Origin: Streptomyces sp. R44
GTDB taxonomy: Bacteria; Actinomycetota; Actinomycetes; Streptomycetales; Streptomycetaceae
DNA: 64,000 bases
NCBI RefSeq assembly: GCF_041053105.1
Contig: NZ_CP163444.1
Coordinates: 1,240,001 to 1,304,000, forward strand
Reading direction: 5' to 3'
The translations under genes were made by a program, and so were the position numbers. The notes below the pieces were generated by a model. That model worked only from the letters and a program-made list of their open reading frames with translations. It did not search any database and was not told the DNA's origin. Positions 25,875 to 33,816 of this stretch are shown here, one piece after another; the stretch's first letter is position 1, and each line of letters begins with the position of its first letter.

Positions 25875-26810
25875 ATGTGGGTCTCCCTCGCGCTGTTCCT
25901 GCTCGGCGTCCTGACCGCCCTCGCGGCCCCCCGGCTGCTGTCCCGGGCCGACTGGGTGGAGCGAGAACCCGTGGTGGCCCTGTGGGTGTGGCAGTGCGTG
26001 GTGGCCACCGTGCTGCTGAGCTTCGCGCTCTCCATGACGTTCAGCGCGTCCGCCGCCTGGCAGGCCGTGCGGCGGCCGGTCTTCGCGGGCGCCCCGCGCG
26101 CGGTGGTCGACGCGTACGAACTCGGCACCTCCGGGCCCTGGTCCGCGGTGCTCGCGGTGGTCCTGGCGGCCGGCGGGCTCTGGTCCGGGGCGATGCTGGG
26201 CCGGGAGATCGGCCAAGCCCGCGCCCGGCGCCGGCAGCGCCGCTGCGAGCTGCTCGTCCGCGCACCCCTGCTGCCCGGGGAGCTGCCGGGCAGCGAGCGG
26301 CTCGTCGTCCTGGAGGGCGAGCGGGCGGGCGCCTGGTGGATGGCGGGCTCCACTCCGCGACTGGTCATCACGACCGCGGCGCTCCGGCGGTTGAAGGGGC
26401 GTCAGCTGGACGCGGTCCTGGCGCACGAGCAGGGCCACGCCCGGGCCCGGCACGACTGGCTGCTGCACAGCTCGGGGGCGCTGGCCGCCGGGTTCCCGGG
26501 GATCCCGGTCTTCGCGGCCTTCCGCGAGGAGATGCACCGGCTGGTGGAACTGGCCGCCGACGACGTGGCCTCGCGCCGCTTCGGGCGGCTGACGATCGCG
26601 CTCGCGCTGGTCGAACTGAACGAGGACCGGGGTGTGTTCGGTCCCGGCCCGGCCCCTTCGGCCGATCTGCCGCAGCGGGTGAACCGGCTGCTCACCGCCG
26701 CGCCCCGGCTCACCGCCGGACGCCGGCTGCGGCTGACGGCGGCCGCGTCCCTGGTGCCCGTGATCCCCGTGCTCGTGGCCTTCGTCCCGGCGCTCCGCGC
26801 GCTGGGATAG
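25875..26810 (+). CDS. M56 family metallopeptidase
   Basis: A 311-residue membrane zinc peptidase of the BlaR1/M56 type without the sensor penicillin-binding domain. The zinc motif AVLAHEQGHARARHDWLLH (HExxH) follows about four N-terminal hydrophobic segments, with LAADDVASRRFG further on likely supplying the third ligand. The C-terminal segment PVIPVLVAFVPAL is a last helix. Such proteins sometimes cleave BlaI-type repressors, but no BlaI gene adjoins it. It lies 118 bp after DUF5134 on the same strand. Confidence 0.92.
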   Translation: MWVSLALFLLGVLTALAAPRLLSRADWVEREPVVALWVWQCVVATVLLSFALSMTFSASAAWQAVRRPVFAGAPRAVVDAYELGTSGPWSAVLAVVLAAGGLWSGAMLGREIGQARARRRQRRCELLVRAPLLPGELPGSERLVVLEGERAGAWWMAGSTPRLVITTAALRRLKGRQLDAVLAHEQGHARARHDWLLHSSGALAAGFPGIPVFAAFREEMHRLVELAADDVASRRFGRLTIALALVELNEDRGVFGPGPAPSADLPQRVNRLLTAAPRLTAGRRLRLTAAASLVPVIPVLVAFVPALRALG

Positions 26811-26960
26811 CGGCGGGTGACGGCACGCACGACGGACGAGGGCCCGAAGGCCGAGCCCTCGGCGCCCGCGGCGGAGGGGGCCGCGACGGCCGAGCCCACG
26901 ACGCGCACGGCCGCCGAGGCCCCGGCGGCGACGCGCGCCGGTCGTCGGGAGGACGGCCGG

Positions 26961-26987
26961 GCGCCGATCGTCGGGCAGGATCGGCGC
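26961..26987 (+). promoter_or_regulatory. Hairpin masking the PAP2 ribosome site
   Basis: GCGCCGATC (26961-26969) and GATCGGCGC (26979-26987) are perfect inverted repeats with a 9-base loop. The right arm ends right at the ATG at 26988 and the AGGA ribosome site (26977-26980) is at its edge. It could limit PAP2 translation, if the start is at 26988. Confidence 0.5.
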
Positions 26988-27671
26988 ATGCGCACCTCCG
27001 CCCTGGTCTCCGGGGTCCTGGCCCTGACTCTGCTCGTGCTCGTCGCCGTGGGGTGGGCGCCGCTGCTCTCCTTCGACCGGTCGGTCGCGGAGGCCCTCCA
27101 CCGCAGCGCGGTCGCCCACCCCGGGTTCACCCACCTCAACCGCGTCCTCACCGACTGGGTGTGGGACCCGTGGACGATGCGCGCCCTGGCCGCCGGCGCC
27201 GCGGTGCTGCTGTGGTGGCGGCGGGACCGGCGGGCGGCGCTGTGGGTGGCCGGGACGAGCCTGCTGGCCGTCGGGCTCCAGCAGGCCCTCAAGGAACTGG
27301 TGGGACGCGACCGCCCGTACTGGACCGACCCCGTCGACTCCGCGCGGTACGCGGCCTTCCCGTCGGGGCACGCCATGACGGCGACGGTCACCTGCGGGCT
27401 GCTGCTGTGGGTCCTCGCCCTGCATTGGCGGGAGGAGTGGCGCGGCTGGGGGGCCCTGGCGGGCGCCGCCGTCGTCTCGGTGCTCGGGGTCGGCTGGACA
27501 CGGGTCTACCTGGGCGTGCACTGGCCCTCGGACGTCGTCGAGGGCTGGCTGCTCGGCTGGTGCTGTGTGGCCGCGGCGGTGCTCACGTACCGGTGGAGCG
27601 AGCGGCGCGTCGCCGCCCGCCACTCCCCCGAGGGCGAGGACGGCGGGAGCAGAATGGGAGAAAGACGATGA
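26988..27671 (+). CDS. PAP2 family phosphatase
   Basis: A 227-residue membrane phosphatase with all three PAP2 motifs: KELVGRDRP (motif 1), PSGHAM (motif 2) and RVYLGVHWPSDVV (motif 3), on a six-helix scaffold. Members dephosphorylate undecaprenyl pyrophosphate or phosphatidate at the membrane. The ATG at 26988 follows AGGA at 7 bases and begins the first helix. A GTG at 26817, six bases after the M56 stop, would add a 57-residue Ala/Pro/Thr-rich cytoplasmic tail and couple translation with M56; I cannot exclude it. A strong hairpin follows the stop. Confidence 0.9.
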   Translation: MRTSALVSGVLALTLLVLVAVGWAPLLSFDRSVAEALHRSAVAHPGFTHLNRVLTDWVWDPWTMRALAAGAAVLLWWRRDRRAALWVAGTSLLAVGLQQALKELVGRDRPYWTDPVDSARYAAFPSGHAMTATVTCGLLLWVLALHWREEWRGWGALAGAAVVSVLGVGWTRVYLGVHWPSDVVEGWLLGWCCVAAAVLTYRWSERRVAARHSPEGEDGGSRMGERR

Positions 27672-27673
27672 AG

Positions 27674-27716
27674 CCGCCTGTTCTGGACGATCCCCCGTGT
27701 CGCCCAGAACAGACGG
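27674..27716 (+). terminator. 13-bp hairpin after PAP2
   Basis: CCGCCTGTTCTGG (27674-27686) and CCAGAACAGACGG (27704-27716) pair at 12 of 13 positions with a 17-base loop, directly after the PAP2 stop and before the TetR promoter region. Confidence 0.7.
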
Positions 27717-27763
27717 CATCCCCGGCGGTATGCCACACGGGCATGCCGACGGGATGCGCCGAG

Positions 27764-27769
27764 TATATT
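27764..27769 (+). promoter_or_regulatory. -10-like TATATT before the TetR gene
   Basis: TATATT at 27764-27769 is a good -10 hexamer 31 bases before the TetR ATG. No good -35 is visible, and ATGCC-ACACG-GGCAT (27730-27744) upstream is a small dyad that could be an operator. Confidence 0.4.
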
Positions 27770-27800
27770 GGCCGGCAGCCAGTCAACGCAGGAGTCCAGC

Positions 27801-28424
27801 ATGTCCCCGCGTAGCCCATCGGTCAATGAAGAGCTTCGACGCCGGTCGCGGGAGCGGATTCTCCAGGCCACCGTGGACCTCGTCGACGCCCACGGCTACG
27901 AGGCGACCACGCTCGGCGACATAGCGGAGCGGGCCGGTACGGCGCGGGGGCTGATCTCGTACTACTTCCCCGGCAAGCACGTGCTGCTCCAGGCCGCTGT
28001 GCACCGGCTGATGCACCTGACCCTGGAGGAGGCGCTCGAACGGGAACCGCGGACGGAGGACGGCCGCGAGCGTCTCGCCCGCGCGATCGACGCCGTCCTG
28101 GGGCTCGCGGTGACGCGGCCCACCCTGATGCGGACGCACATGGCGGGCATCCTGCAGGCCGACGGGTTCGTGCAGTGCGAGGAGCAGCAGCGCCTGGCCT
28201 TCCTCCTCCGGGACACGGTCGCGCGGTACGGCTCCACGGACGTGGACACGGACTATCCGATGCTGCGCGCCCTGCTGATGGGCGCGGTGGTGGCGGTGCT
28301 GCTGCCGGGGGCCCCGATGCCGCACGCGCGCCTGCGGTCGGAGCTGTTCCACCGGTACGGCCTGGACTGGGAGGCGGGCACGCCGCCGGACGGGGGTCCG
28401 CCCGACGGCGCGCCGCGGTCGTGA
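27801..28424 (+). CDS. TetR/AcrR family transcriptional regulator
   Basis: A 207-residue TetR protein. The HTH region is RERILQATVDLVDAHGYEATTLGDIAERAGTARGLISYYFPGKHVLLQ, with the family LISYYFPGK end. The tail ends in a Gly/Pro/Asp-rich segment (about 190-207) that is probably disordered. The ATG at 27801 has GCAGGAG 7 bases upstream. It stands between the PAP2 group and the LVIVD gene and may control either. The ligand is unknown. Confidence 0.92.
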   Translation: MSPRSPSVNEELRRRSRERILQATVDLVDAHGYEATTLGDIAERAGTARGLISYYFPGKHVLLQAAVHRLMHLTLEEALEREPRTEDGRERLARAIDAVLGLAVTRPTLMRTHMAGILQADGFVQCEEQQRLAFLLRDTVARYGSTDVDTDYPMLRALLMGAVVAVLLPGAPMPHARLRSELFHRYGLDWEAGTPPDGGPPDGAPRS

Positions 28425-28455
28425 AGCGGTGATCGGCCCGGGAAGGTGACCGGTC

Positions 28456-29991
28456 CTAGAAGTCGTCGAAGTAGTCCGGCTGGGTCTGGACGTTGAGCTC
28501 GTCCATCCGGATCCGCTTCGCCGGGTCCGTACGACGGTCGGAGAGCTTCAGGACGTCGAAGCCCTTCGCGATGTCGTTCGAGTAGATGTGGCCGTTGTAG
28601 TAGTACGCGGACCAGGAGCCGCCCGTGGCGATGGTGGTGGCGGACAGCGGGCCGCGCTCGAAGTAGGCGATCTCCTTCGGGGCGGTCGAGTCGGTGAAGT
28701 CCCAGACGGAGACACCGCCCTGGTACCAGGCCTGGACCATCAGGTCCTTGCCCTTGACCGGGATCAGCGAGCCGTTGTGGGCGACGCAGTTCTCGGTGTC
28801 GGCCTGGTGGCGCGGGATCTTGAAGTAGCTGCGGAAGACGAGCTTGCGCTGGTCGCCCTTGCCGACGATGTCGTAGATGCCGTCGGCACCCCGGTTCGGG
28901 CCGACCACGGCGTTGCAGGTGGCGCCGCCGCCACCGCCGAGCTCGTCGGTGAAGACGACCTTGTTCGCCTTCTGGTTGAAGGTCGCGGAGTGCCAGAACG
29001 CGAAGTTGACGTTGTCCTGGACCTGGTCGATGACCCTCGGGTGCTCGGGGTCCTTGATGTCGAAGAGGATGCCGTCACCCATGCAGGCGCCGGCCGCGAG
29101 GTCCTTGCCCGGCAGGACGGTGATGTCGTGGCAGCCGGTGGTCTTGGAGACGCCCGGGTTGGTGGGCCCGCCCGGGTTGCCGCCGCCGTCCGGGCCCTCG
29201 CCCGGGAAGAGGACGGGGAAGTTGACGACCGCCGCCTGCTCGGGAGCCTTGCGCGGGACCTTGATGACGGAGATGCCGTCGTGCGGGGGCTGGCAGTCCG
29301 GGAAGGCCGCGTTGGGCGAGTAGGAGGAGACGTAGATGTACACGTTCTTGCCCTTGGGCAGGATCGTGTGGGTGTGGGAACCGCAGGCGGTCTCGACGGC
29401 CGCGACGTACTTCGGGTTGGCGATGTCGCTGATGTCGAAGATCTTCATGCCCTCCCAGGATTCCTTGACCGAGGCGGGCTGCGTCGTGCTGGCGCACGAG
29501 TTGTCGCTCCGGGAGGAGTCGGTCGAGAGGAAGAGCAGGTTCCCGGAGACGGAGATGTCGTTCTGGGAGCCCGGGCAGAGGACCTGCGCGACGGTCTTCG
29601 GTTCCTTCGGGTTGCTGATGTCGTAGATCCGGAAGCCGTCGTAGTTGCCGGCGAAGGCGTACTTGCCCTGGAAGGCGAGGTCCGTGTTGAGGCTCTTGAG
29701 GGCGTCCTTGGGGACGTTCGCGAGGTGCTCGATGTTGTCGCTGTGGACGATCTCGTCCACGCCGGGTATCTCGCCGCTCTGGATGGCGGAGCGCGCCTCG
29801 GCGGCCTGCTGGGAGGAGACGGCGCCTTGTGCGGGGCCGGCGTCTCCGGGGTCGGGGGTGGCGGCCGCGGGGCCTGCGGCGAGCAGTGTGGCCAGCAGCC
29901 CGGCGGCGGCGGATGCCACACCCAGGCGTCTGAACCGGGCACGCGGGTCACGCGTGTCGGACGTGGTACGCGGGGTACGCAACGAAGTCAC
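28456..29991 (-). CDS. Secreted LVIVD-repeat protein
   Basis: A 511-residue exported protein. A twin-Arg-containing, then hydrophobic signal region (RFRRLGVASAAAGLLATLLAAG) ends near AAA at about 45. The mature part is a beta-propeller-like array of blades with recurring GFRIYDISNPKEPKTV, KIFDISDIANPKYVAAV, LFDIKDPEHPRVID and SVWDFTDSTAPKEIAYF, the LVIVD/choice-of-anchor type. Several Cys (GSQND, SCAST, TGCHD, CMGDG, ENC) may form disulfides outside the cell. The GTG at 29991 has GGGAGG 6 bases upstream. No enzymatic motif is seen; it may be a wall or surface scaffold. Confidence 0.9.
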   Translation of the reverse strand: MTSLRTPRTTSDTRDPRARFRRLGVASAAAGLLATLLAAGPAAATPDPGDAGPAQGAVSSQQAAEARSAIQSGEIPGVDEIVHSDNIEHLANVPKDALKSLNTDLAFQGKYAFAGNYDGFRIYDISNPKEPKTVAQVLCPGSQNDISVSGNLLFLSTDSSRSDNSCASTTQPASVKESWEGMKIFDISDIANPKYVAAVETACGSHTHTILPKGKNVYIYVSSYSPNAAFPDCQPPHDGISVIKVPRKAPEQAAVVNFPVLFPGEGPDGGGNPGGPTNPGVSKTTGCHDITVLPGKDLAAGACMGDGILFDIKDPEHPRVIDQVQDNVNFAFWHSATFNQKANKVVFTDELGGGGGATCNAVVGPNRGADGIYDIVGKGDQRKLVFRSYFKIPRHQADTENCVAHNGSLIPVKGKDLMVQAWYQGGVSVWDFTDSTAPKEIAYFERGPLSATTIATGGSWSAYYYNGHIYSNDIAKGFDVLKLSDRRTDPAKRIRMDELNVQTQPDYFDDF

Positions 29992-30127
29992 TCCGTCCTC
30001 CCTGGTATCCGTTCAGCTTTGAACGGGTGTTGGACCCCGGCAGTATCTTCCGTGCCATGCACATCTCAACAGATGGCAACACAGACGTAATGAAGGTTTT
30101 TGATCGGCCCCTGCGAGAAAGTGCTAG

Positions 30128-30142
30128 GAACGGTCACTGTTC
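30128..30142. promoter_or_regulatory. 15-bp dyad upstream of the DUF305 gene
   Basis: GAAC-n-GT-n-AC-n-GTTC fits GAACGGTCACTGTTC at 30128-30142, 25 bp upstream of the DUF305 start and within the gap to the divergent LVIVD gene, a plausible regulator site. Confidence 0.45.
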
Positions 30143-30166
30143 ACGCAAAAACACCTGGAGGTCGCG

Positions 30167-30817
30167 TTGTTGATCCGCCGTCAGCGTGCCGTCGTCGCCG
30201 CGGCCCTGTCCGCCGTCGCCGTACTCGCCCTGGGCGCCTGCGAGTCGGGGTCCGAGAAGGGCGCGCCGCAGGCCGGGGCCTCGACGGGGCCCGCGGTGGT
30301 GGCACCGGGGAAGCCCGGTGAACCGGCCCGGCGGATATCCCCCGAGGAGGCGGCCCGGCTGCTGCCCGACGAGAGCCCGAACGGGGCGGACTTCCGGTAC
30401 GCGCAGATGATGATCGTGCACCACGAGCAGGCCTTGACGATGACGGCGCTGGCCCCGCAGCGGGCGTCCTCGCCGCAGGTGAAGAAGGTCGCCGAGCGGA
30501 TCGCGGCGGCGCAGCGTCCGGAGATCGACGCGATGGAAGGTTGGCTGAAAAACAACGGCGGTCCGCGCCAACAGGGCGAGCACGATCACCACTCGATGCC
30601 GGGCATGGCGAGCGAGGAGCAGCTGACGCAGCTGCAGAGCGCGCGGGGGAAGGCCTTCGACGAGCTCTTCCTGAAGCTGATGATCGCGCACCACGAGGGG
30701 GCCGTGACGATGGCCGCCGAGGTGCTGAGCGAGGGGAACAACGTCCTCGTGGAGGAGATGGCGAACGACGTGATCGCCCAGCAGACCTCGGAGATCAACC
30801 GGATGCGCTCCCTGTAG
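30167..30817 (+). CDS. DUF305 lipoprotein
   Basis: A 216-residue lipoprotein: signal peptide with lipobox LALGAC (Cys at about residue 24), then two DUF305 units. Each has the M-x-M/I-x-HHE signature: YAQMMIVHHEQALTM (about 80-95) and FLKLMIAHHEGAVTM (about 170-185), and a His-rich linker HDHHSMPGM between them. DUF305 proteins are ferritin-like helical bundles linked to metal binding, including copper, on the cell surface. The start is TTG at 30167 or 30170, with GGAGG 5-8 bases upstream. It is divergent from the LVIVD gene. Confidence 0.9.
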   Translation: MLIRRQRAVVAAALSAVAVLALGACESGSEKGAPQAGASTGPAVVAPGKPGEPARRISPEEAARLLPDESPNGADFRYAQMMIVHHEQALTMTALAPQRASSPQVKKVAERIAAAQRPEIDAMEGWLKNNGGPRQQGEHDHHSMPGMASEEQLTQLQSARGKAFDELFLKLMIAHHEGAVTMAAEVLSEGNNVLVEEMANDVIAQQTSEINRMRSL

Positions 30818-30862
30818 TCACCCCGGGAGGCCGGATGCGCTCCCTGCAGCCGCTCCGGGAGG
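30799..30862. repeat. 32-bp tandem duplication over the DUF305 stop
   Basis: Positions 30799-30830 are repeated at 30831-30862 with 28 of 32 identities; all four differences are transitions. The first 16 bases (CCGGATGCGCTCCCTG) are identical. The first copy includes the last codons and TAG stop of the DUF305 gene; in the second that TAG reads CAG. Confidence 0.8.
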
Positions 30863-30873
30863 GAGGGTGGCCG

Positions 30874-31230
30874 TCAGACCGCCGTCTCTCCCTCGCGGCC
30901 GGCCTGGGCGCCGGCCGCCGCCAGGACGGAGTCGAGGAGGCCGGGGAAGAGGGCGTCGAGGTCGCTCCTGCGCAGGCAGTTGAGCTTGGCCGTGCCCCGG
31001 TACATCTGCCGGATGACGCCGCTCTCACGGAGCACCCGGAAGTGGTGCGTGGTCGTGGACTTGGTCACCGGGAGGTCGAAGTACGAGCAGCTGAGTTCGG
31101 TGTCCTCGCGCGCCATGTCCCGCACGATCCGCAGACGCACGGCGTCCGAGAGGGCGTGCAGCACCTCTTCGAGGCGGATCTGGTCGCGCGTGGGGTGTTC
31201 GAGGACGCGCGGGCTGGTGGTGGTCGTCAT
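30874..31230 (-). CDS. ArsR-type HTH regulator
   Basis: A 118-residue winged-helix protein of the ArsR family. LHALSDAVRLRIVRDMA leads to the HTH, with recognition helix VTKSTTTHHFRVLRESGVI and wing RQMYRGTAKLNCLRRSDL. Two Cys (in LSCSYF and LNCLRR) could make it redox- or metal-sensitive, but the typical CxC metal site is missing. It is divergent from an old yellow enzyme gene, with two copies of one operator between them, so it most likely represses that gene and itself. Arrangements like this often report electrophiles or oxidants. Confidence 0.92.
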   Translation of the reverse strand: MTTTTSPRVLEHPTRDQIRLEEVLHALSDAVRLRIVRDMAREDTELSCSYFDLPVTKSTTTHHFRVLRESGVIRQMYRGTAKLNCLRRSDLDALFPGLLDSVLAAAGAQAGREGETAV

Positions 31231-31267
31231 GGCGGCGGCTCCACTTCATCCGGGATGCGGTCCATTG

Positions 31268-31317
31268 TACGAGAGCCCTCGTAGTTTGACAGGTGCCGTA
31301 CTACGATGAGTATCGTA
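31268..31317. promoter_or_regulatory. Twin TACGA-N6-TCGTA operators with promoter
   Basis: TACGA-N6-TCGTA occurs exactly twice, at 31268-31283 and 31302-31317, 34 bp apart, flanking TTGACA (31286-31291) with a weak -10 (GAGTAT at 31308-31313, 16-base spacer). It fills the divergent ArsR-OYE gap. Confidence 0.75.
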
Positions 31318-31354
31318 CGAGCACCCTTCGAGGCATCCCGAAACGGAGTCCGTC

Positions 31355-32434
31355 ATGAGCGTCGCCCTGTTCGAGCCCTACACCCTGCGGTCCGTGACCG
31401 TGCCCAACCGGGTCTGGATGGCGCCCATGTGCCAGTACTCGGCGGAGACGAGCGGGCCGAACGCGGGGGTCGCCGGCGACTGGCACTTCGCCCACTACGC
31501 GGCCCGTGCCACCGGCGGCGCCGGACTGATCCTCGTCGAGGCGACCGCCGTCGCCCCCGAGGGCCGCATCAGCCCCGCGGACCTCGGGCTCTGGAACGAC
31601 ACCCAGATCGAGGGACTGCGACGGATCTCCGGATTCCTCAAGGAGCACGGCACGGTGCCCGGCATCCAGATCGGCCACGCCGGACGCAAGGCCTCCACCA
31701 ACCGCCCCTGGGAGGGCCGCGGCCCGGTCGGTCCGGGCGAGGGCTGGCAGCCCGTCGGCCCCAGCCCGGTCGAGTTCGCCGAGGGCTACCCGGTGCCGAC
31801 CGAGCTGACCGTGGACCGGATCCAGGAGATCACCGGGCAGTTCGCGGACGCGGCCCGGCGCGCGCTCGCGGCCGGATTCGAGGTCATCGAGGTGCACGGC
31901 GCGCACGGCTACCTCATCGGCGAGTTCCTCTCCCCGCACAGCAACCACCGCACGGACGCGTACGGCGGCTCCTTCGAGAACCGGACCCGCCTCGCCCTGG
32001 AGGTCGTCGACGCCGTCCGGGCCGTCTGGCCCGAGGAGCTGCCCGTCCTCTTCCGGATCTCCGCCACCGACTGGCTGGAGGAGCAGGGCTGGACGGCCGA
32101 CGAGACCGTACGCTTCGCCGCGCTGCTCCGCGAGCACGGCGTCGACCTCCTCGACGTCTCCAGCGGCGGCAACGGCGGACCGGCCCGGATCCCGGTGGGC
32201 CCCGGCTACCAGGTGCCCTTCGCCGCCCGCGTCAAGGCGGAGACCGGGCTGCCGGTCGCCGCGGTCGGCCTGATCACCGAGAGCGAGCAGGCCGAGAAGA
32301 TCCTCGCCAACGGCGAGGCCGACGCGGTCCTCCTCGGCCGCGAGCTGCTGCGCGACGCCTCCTGGCCGCGCCGTGCCGCCCGCGAACTGGGCGCGACGAC
32401 CCCGGCGCCGTCGCAGTACGCCTGGGCGATCTGA
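31355..32434 (+). CDS. NADH:flavin oxidoreductase, old yellow enzyme (YqjM-like)
   Basis: A 359-residue TIM-barrel FMN enzyme. The signature is RVWMAPMCQYSAETS, with Cys at residue 26 and Tyr at 28 as in YqjM-type enzymes, where the Cys tunes the flavin. VHGAHGYLIGEFLSPHSNHRTDAYGGSFENR carries the catalytic-loop residues and substrate-binding His pair, and IQIGHAGRKAS holds a conserved His. It reduces activated C=C bonds with NAD(P)H, a common response to electrophiles. It is controlled by the divergent ArsR regulator in the likeliest reading. The ATG at 31355 follows ACGGAG. Confidence 0.95.
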   Translation: MSVALFEPYTLRSVTVPNRVWMAPMCQYSAETSGPNAGVAGDWHFAHYAARATGGAGLILVEATAVAPEGRISPADLGLWNDTQIEGLRRISGFLKEHGTVPGIQIGHAGRKASTNRPWEGRGPVGPGEGWQPVGPSPVEFAEGYPVPTELTVDRIQEITGQFADAARRALAAGFEVIEVHGAHGYLIGEFLSPHSNHRTDAYGGSFENRTRLALEVVDAVRAVWPEELPVLFRISATDWLEEQGWTADETVRFAALLREHGVDLLDVSSGGNGGPARIPVGPGYQVPFAARVKAETGLPVAAVGLITESEQAEKILANGEADAVLLGRELLRDASWPRRAARELGATTPAPSQYAWAI

Positions 32435-32446
32435 CCGGAGGGGCGG

Positions 32447-32465
32447 CGGGACGGGGTCCGTCCCG
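32447..32465 (+). terminator. Stem-loop after the old yellow enzyme gene
   Basis: CGGGACGG-GGT-CCGTCCCG is a perfect 8-bp stem with a 3-base loop, 12 bases after the stop. Confidence 0.6.
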
Positions 32466-32608
32466 GCGGGTTTCCCGCCCCCGCCCGTCGGGCCGGGCGC
32501 CCCGGTGCGTCCTCCGGTGCCGGGCCGGGGTGTCTGCGGGGGCCGTTGTCAGTGGGTGGGTGCAGACTGGCCCGTATCCGCGACAACGGCGTCCTGGAGG
32601 TGGCAGCC

Positions 32609-33691
32609 ATGCCCGACGTACTCCTCACCGTAGGCACCCGCAAGGGTCTCTTCATCGGCCGGCGACACGACGGACGGTGGGAGTTCGACGATCCCGCCTT
32701 CCCCGCGCAGGCGGTGTACTCCGTCGCCATCGACACGCGGCGGCCGGCCCCACGACTGCTCGTGGGCGGGGACAGCGCCCACTGGGGCCCCTCCGTGTTC
32801 CACTCCGACGACCTCGGCAGGAGCTGGACCGAACCGGCCCGGCCGGCGGTGAAGTTCCCCGAGGACACCGGAGCCTCCCTGGAGCGCGTCTGGCAGTTGC
32901 ACCCGGCCCCGGAGCACTCCCCCGACGTCGTGTACGCGGGGACGGAGCCGGCCGCGCTCTTCCGCTCGGCGGACGGCGGCGAGTCCTTCGAGCTCGTCCG
33001 CCCGCTCTGGGAGCACCCGACGCGCTCGAAGTGGGTGCCCGGTGGAGGCGGCGAGGCCGTGCACACGGTCGTCACCGACCCGCGCGACCCGGACGCGCTG
33101 ACCGTGGCGGTGTCGACCGCGGGCGTGTTCCGGTCGCGGGACGGCGGGGCCGCGTGGGCGCCGTCCAACCAGGGGGTGTCCGCCGTGTTCCTGCCCGACC
33201 CGAACCCCGAGTTCGGGCAGTGCGTCCACAAGATCGCCCAGGACGCGGGCGACCGGGACCGGCTGTACCTCCAGAACCACTGGGGGGTCTTCCGGAGCGA
33301 CGACGCGGGCGCGAGCTGGACCGACATCGGCTCGGGGCTCCCCTCCGACTTCGGGTTCGCGATCGCCGCGCACCCGCACCGCCCCGACACCGCCTACGTC
33401 TTCCCGATCACCGCCGACTCCGACCGGGTGCCGGCCGGCCACCGCTGCCGCGTCTACCGCACGAGGGACGCGGGCGAGACCTGGGAGCCGCTGTCCCGCG
33501 GCCTGCCCGGGAGCGACCACTACGGCACGGTGCTGCGGGACGCGCTGTGCACGGATGACGCGGACCCGGCGGGCGTCTACTTCGGCAACCGGAACGGCGA
33601 GCTGTACGCGAGCGACGACGACGGGGACAGCTGGCAGCTGCTCGCGGAGCATCTGCCGGACGTGCTGTGTGTGCGGGCGGCGGTGATCTGA
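32609..33691 (+). CDS. Sialidase/BNR-repeat beta-propeller protein
   Basis: A 360-residue protein built of BNR (Asp-box) repeats such as SVFHSDDLGRSWTEPA, ALFRSADGGESFELV, GVFRSRDGGAAWAPS, GVFRSDDAGASWTDIG and RVYRTRDAGETWEPL, with SDDDGDSWQLL at the end. These form a six- or seven-bladed propeller. There is no signal peptide or catalytic Arg triad of true sialidases, so it is probably a cytoplasmic propeller of unknown function. The ATG at 32609 has TGGAGG 8 bases upstream. Confidence 0.9.
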   Translation: MPDVLLTVGTRKGLFIGRRHDGRWEFDDPAFPAQAVYSVAIDTRRPAPRLLVGGDSAHWGPSVFHSDDLGRSWTEPARPAVKFPEDTGASLERVWQLHPAPEHSPDVVYAGTEPAALFRSADGGESFELVRPLWEHPTRSKWVPGGGGEAVHTVVTDPRDPDALTVAVSTAGVFRSRDGGAAWAPSNQGVSAVFLPDPNPEFGQCVHKIAQDAGDRDRLYLQNHWGVFRSDDAGASWTDIGSGLPSDFGFAIAAHPHRPDTAYVFPITADSDRVPAGHRCRVYRTRDAGETWEPLSRGLPGSDHYGTVLRDALCTDDADPAGVYFGNRNGELYASDDDGDSWQLLAEHLPDVLCVRAAVI

Positions 33692-33816
33692 CGGAATCCG
33701 AGATTCCGCCGAGCGGGGTCAAGTACCCGTGACGGAAGGGGAGTTCGTTCGCACGGGCATGCGATCATGGGCGCGCCTCCCGGCCGTCGGCCGGGCTTTC
33801 CCGATTGCAGAGGACC

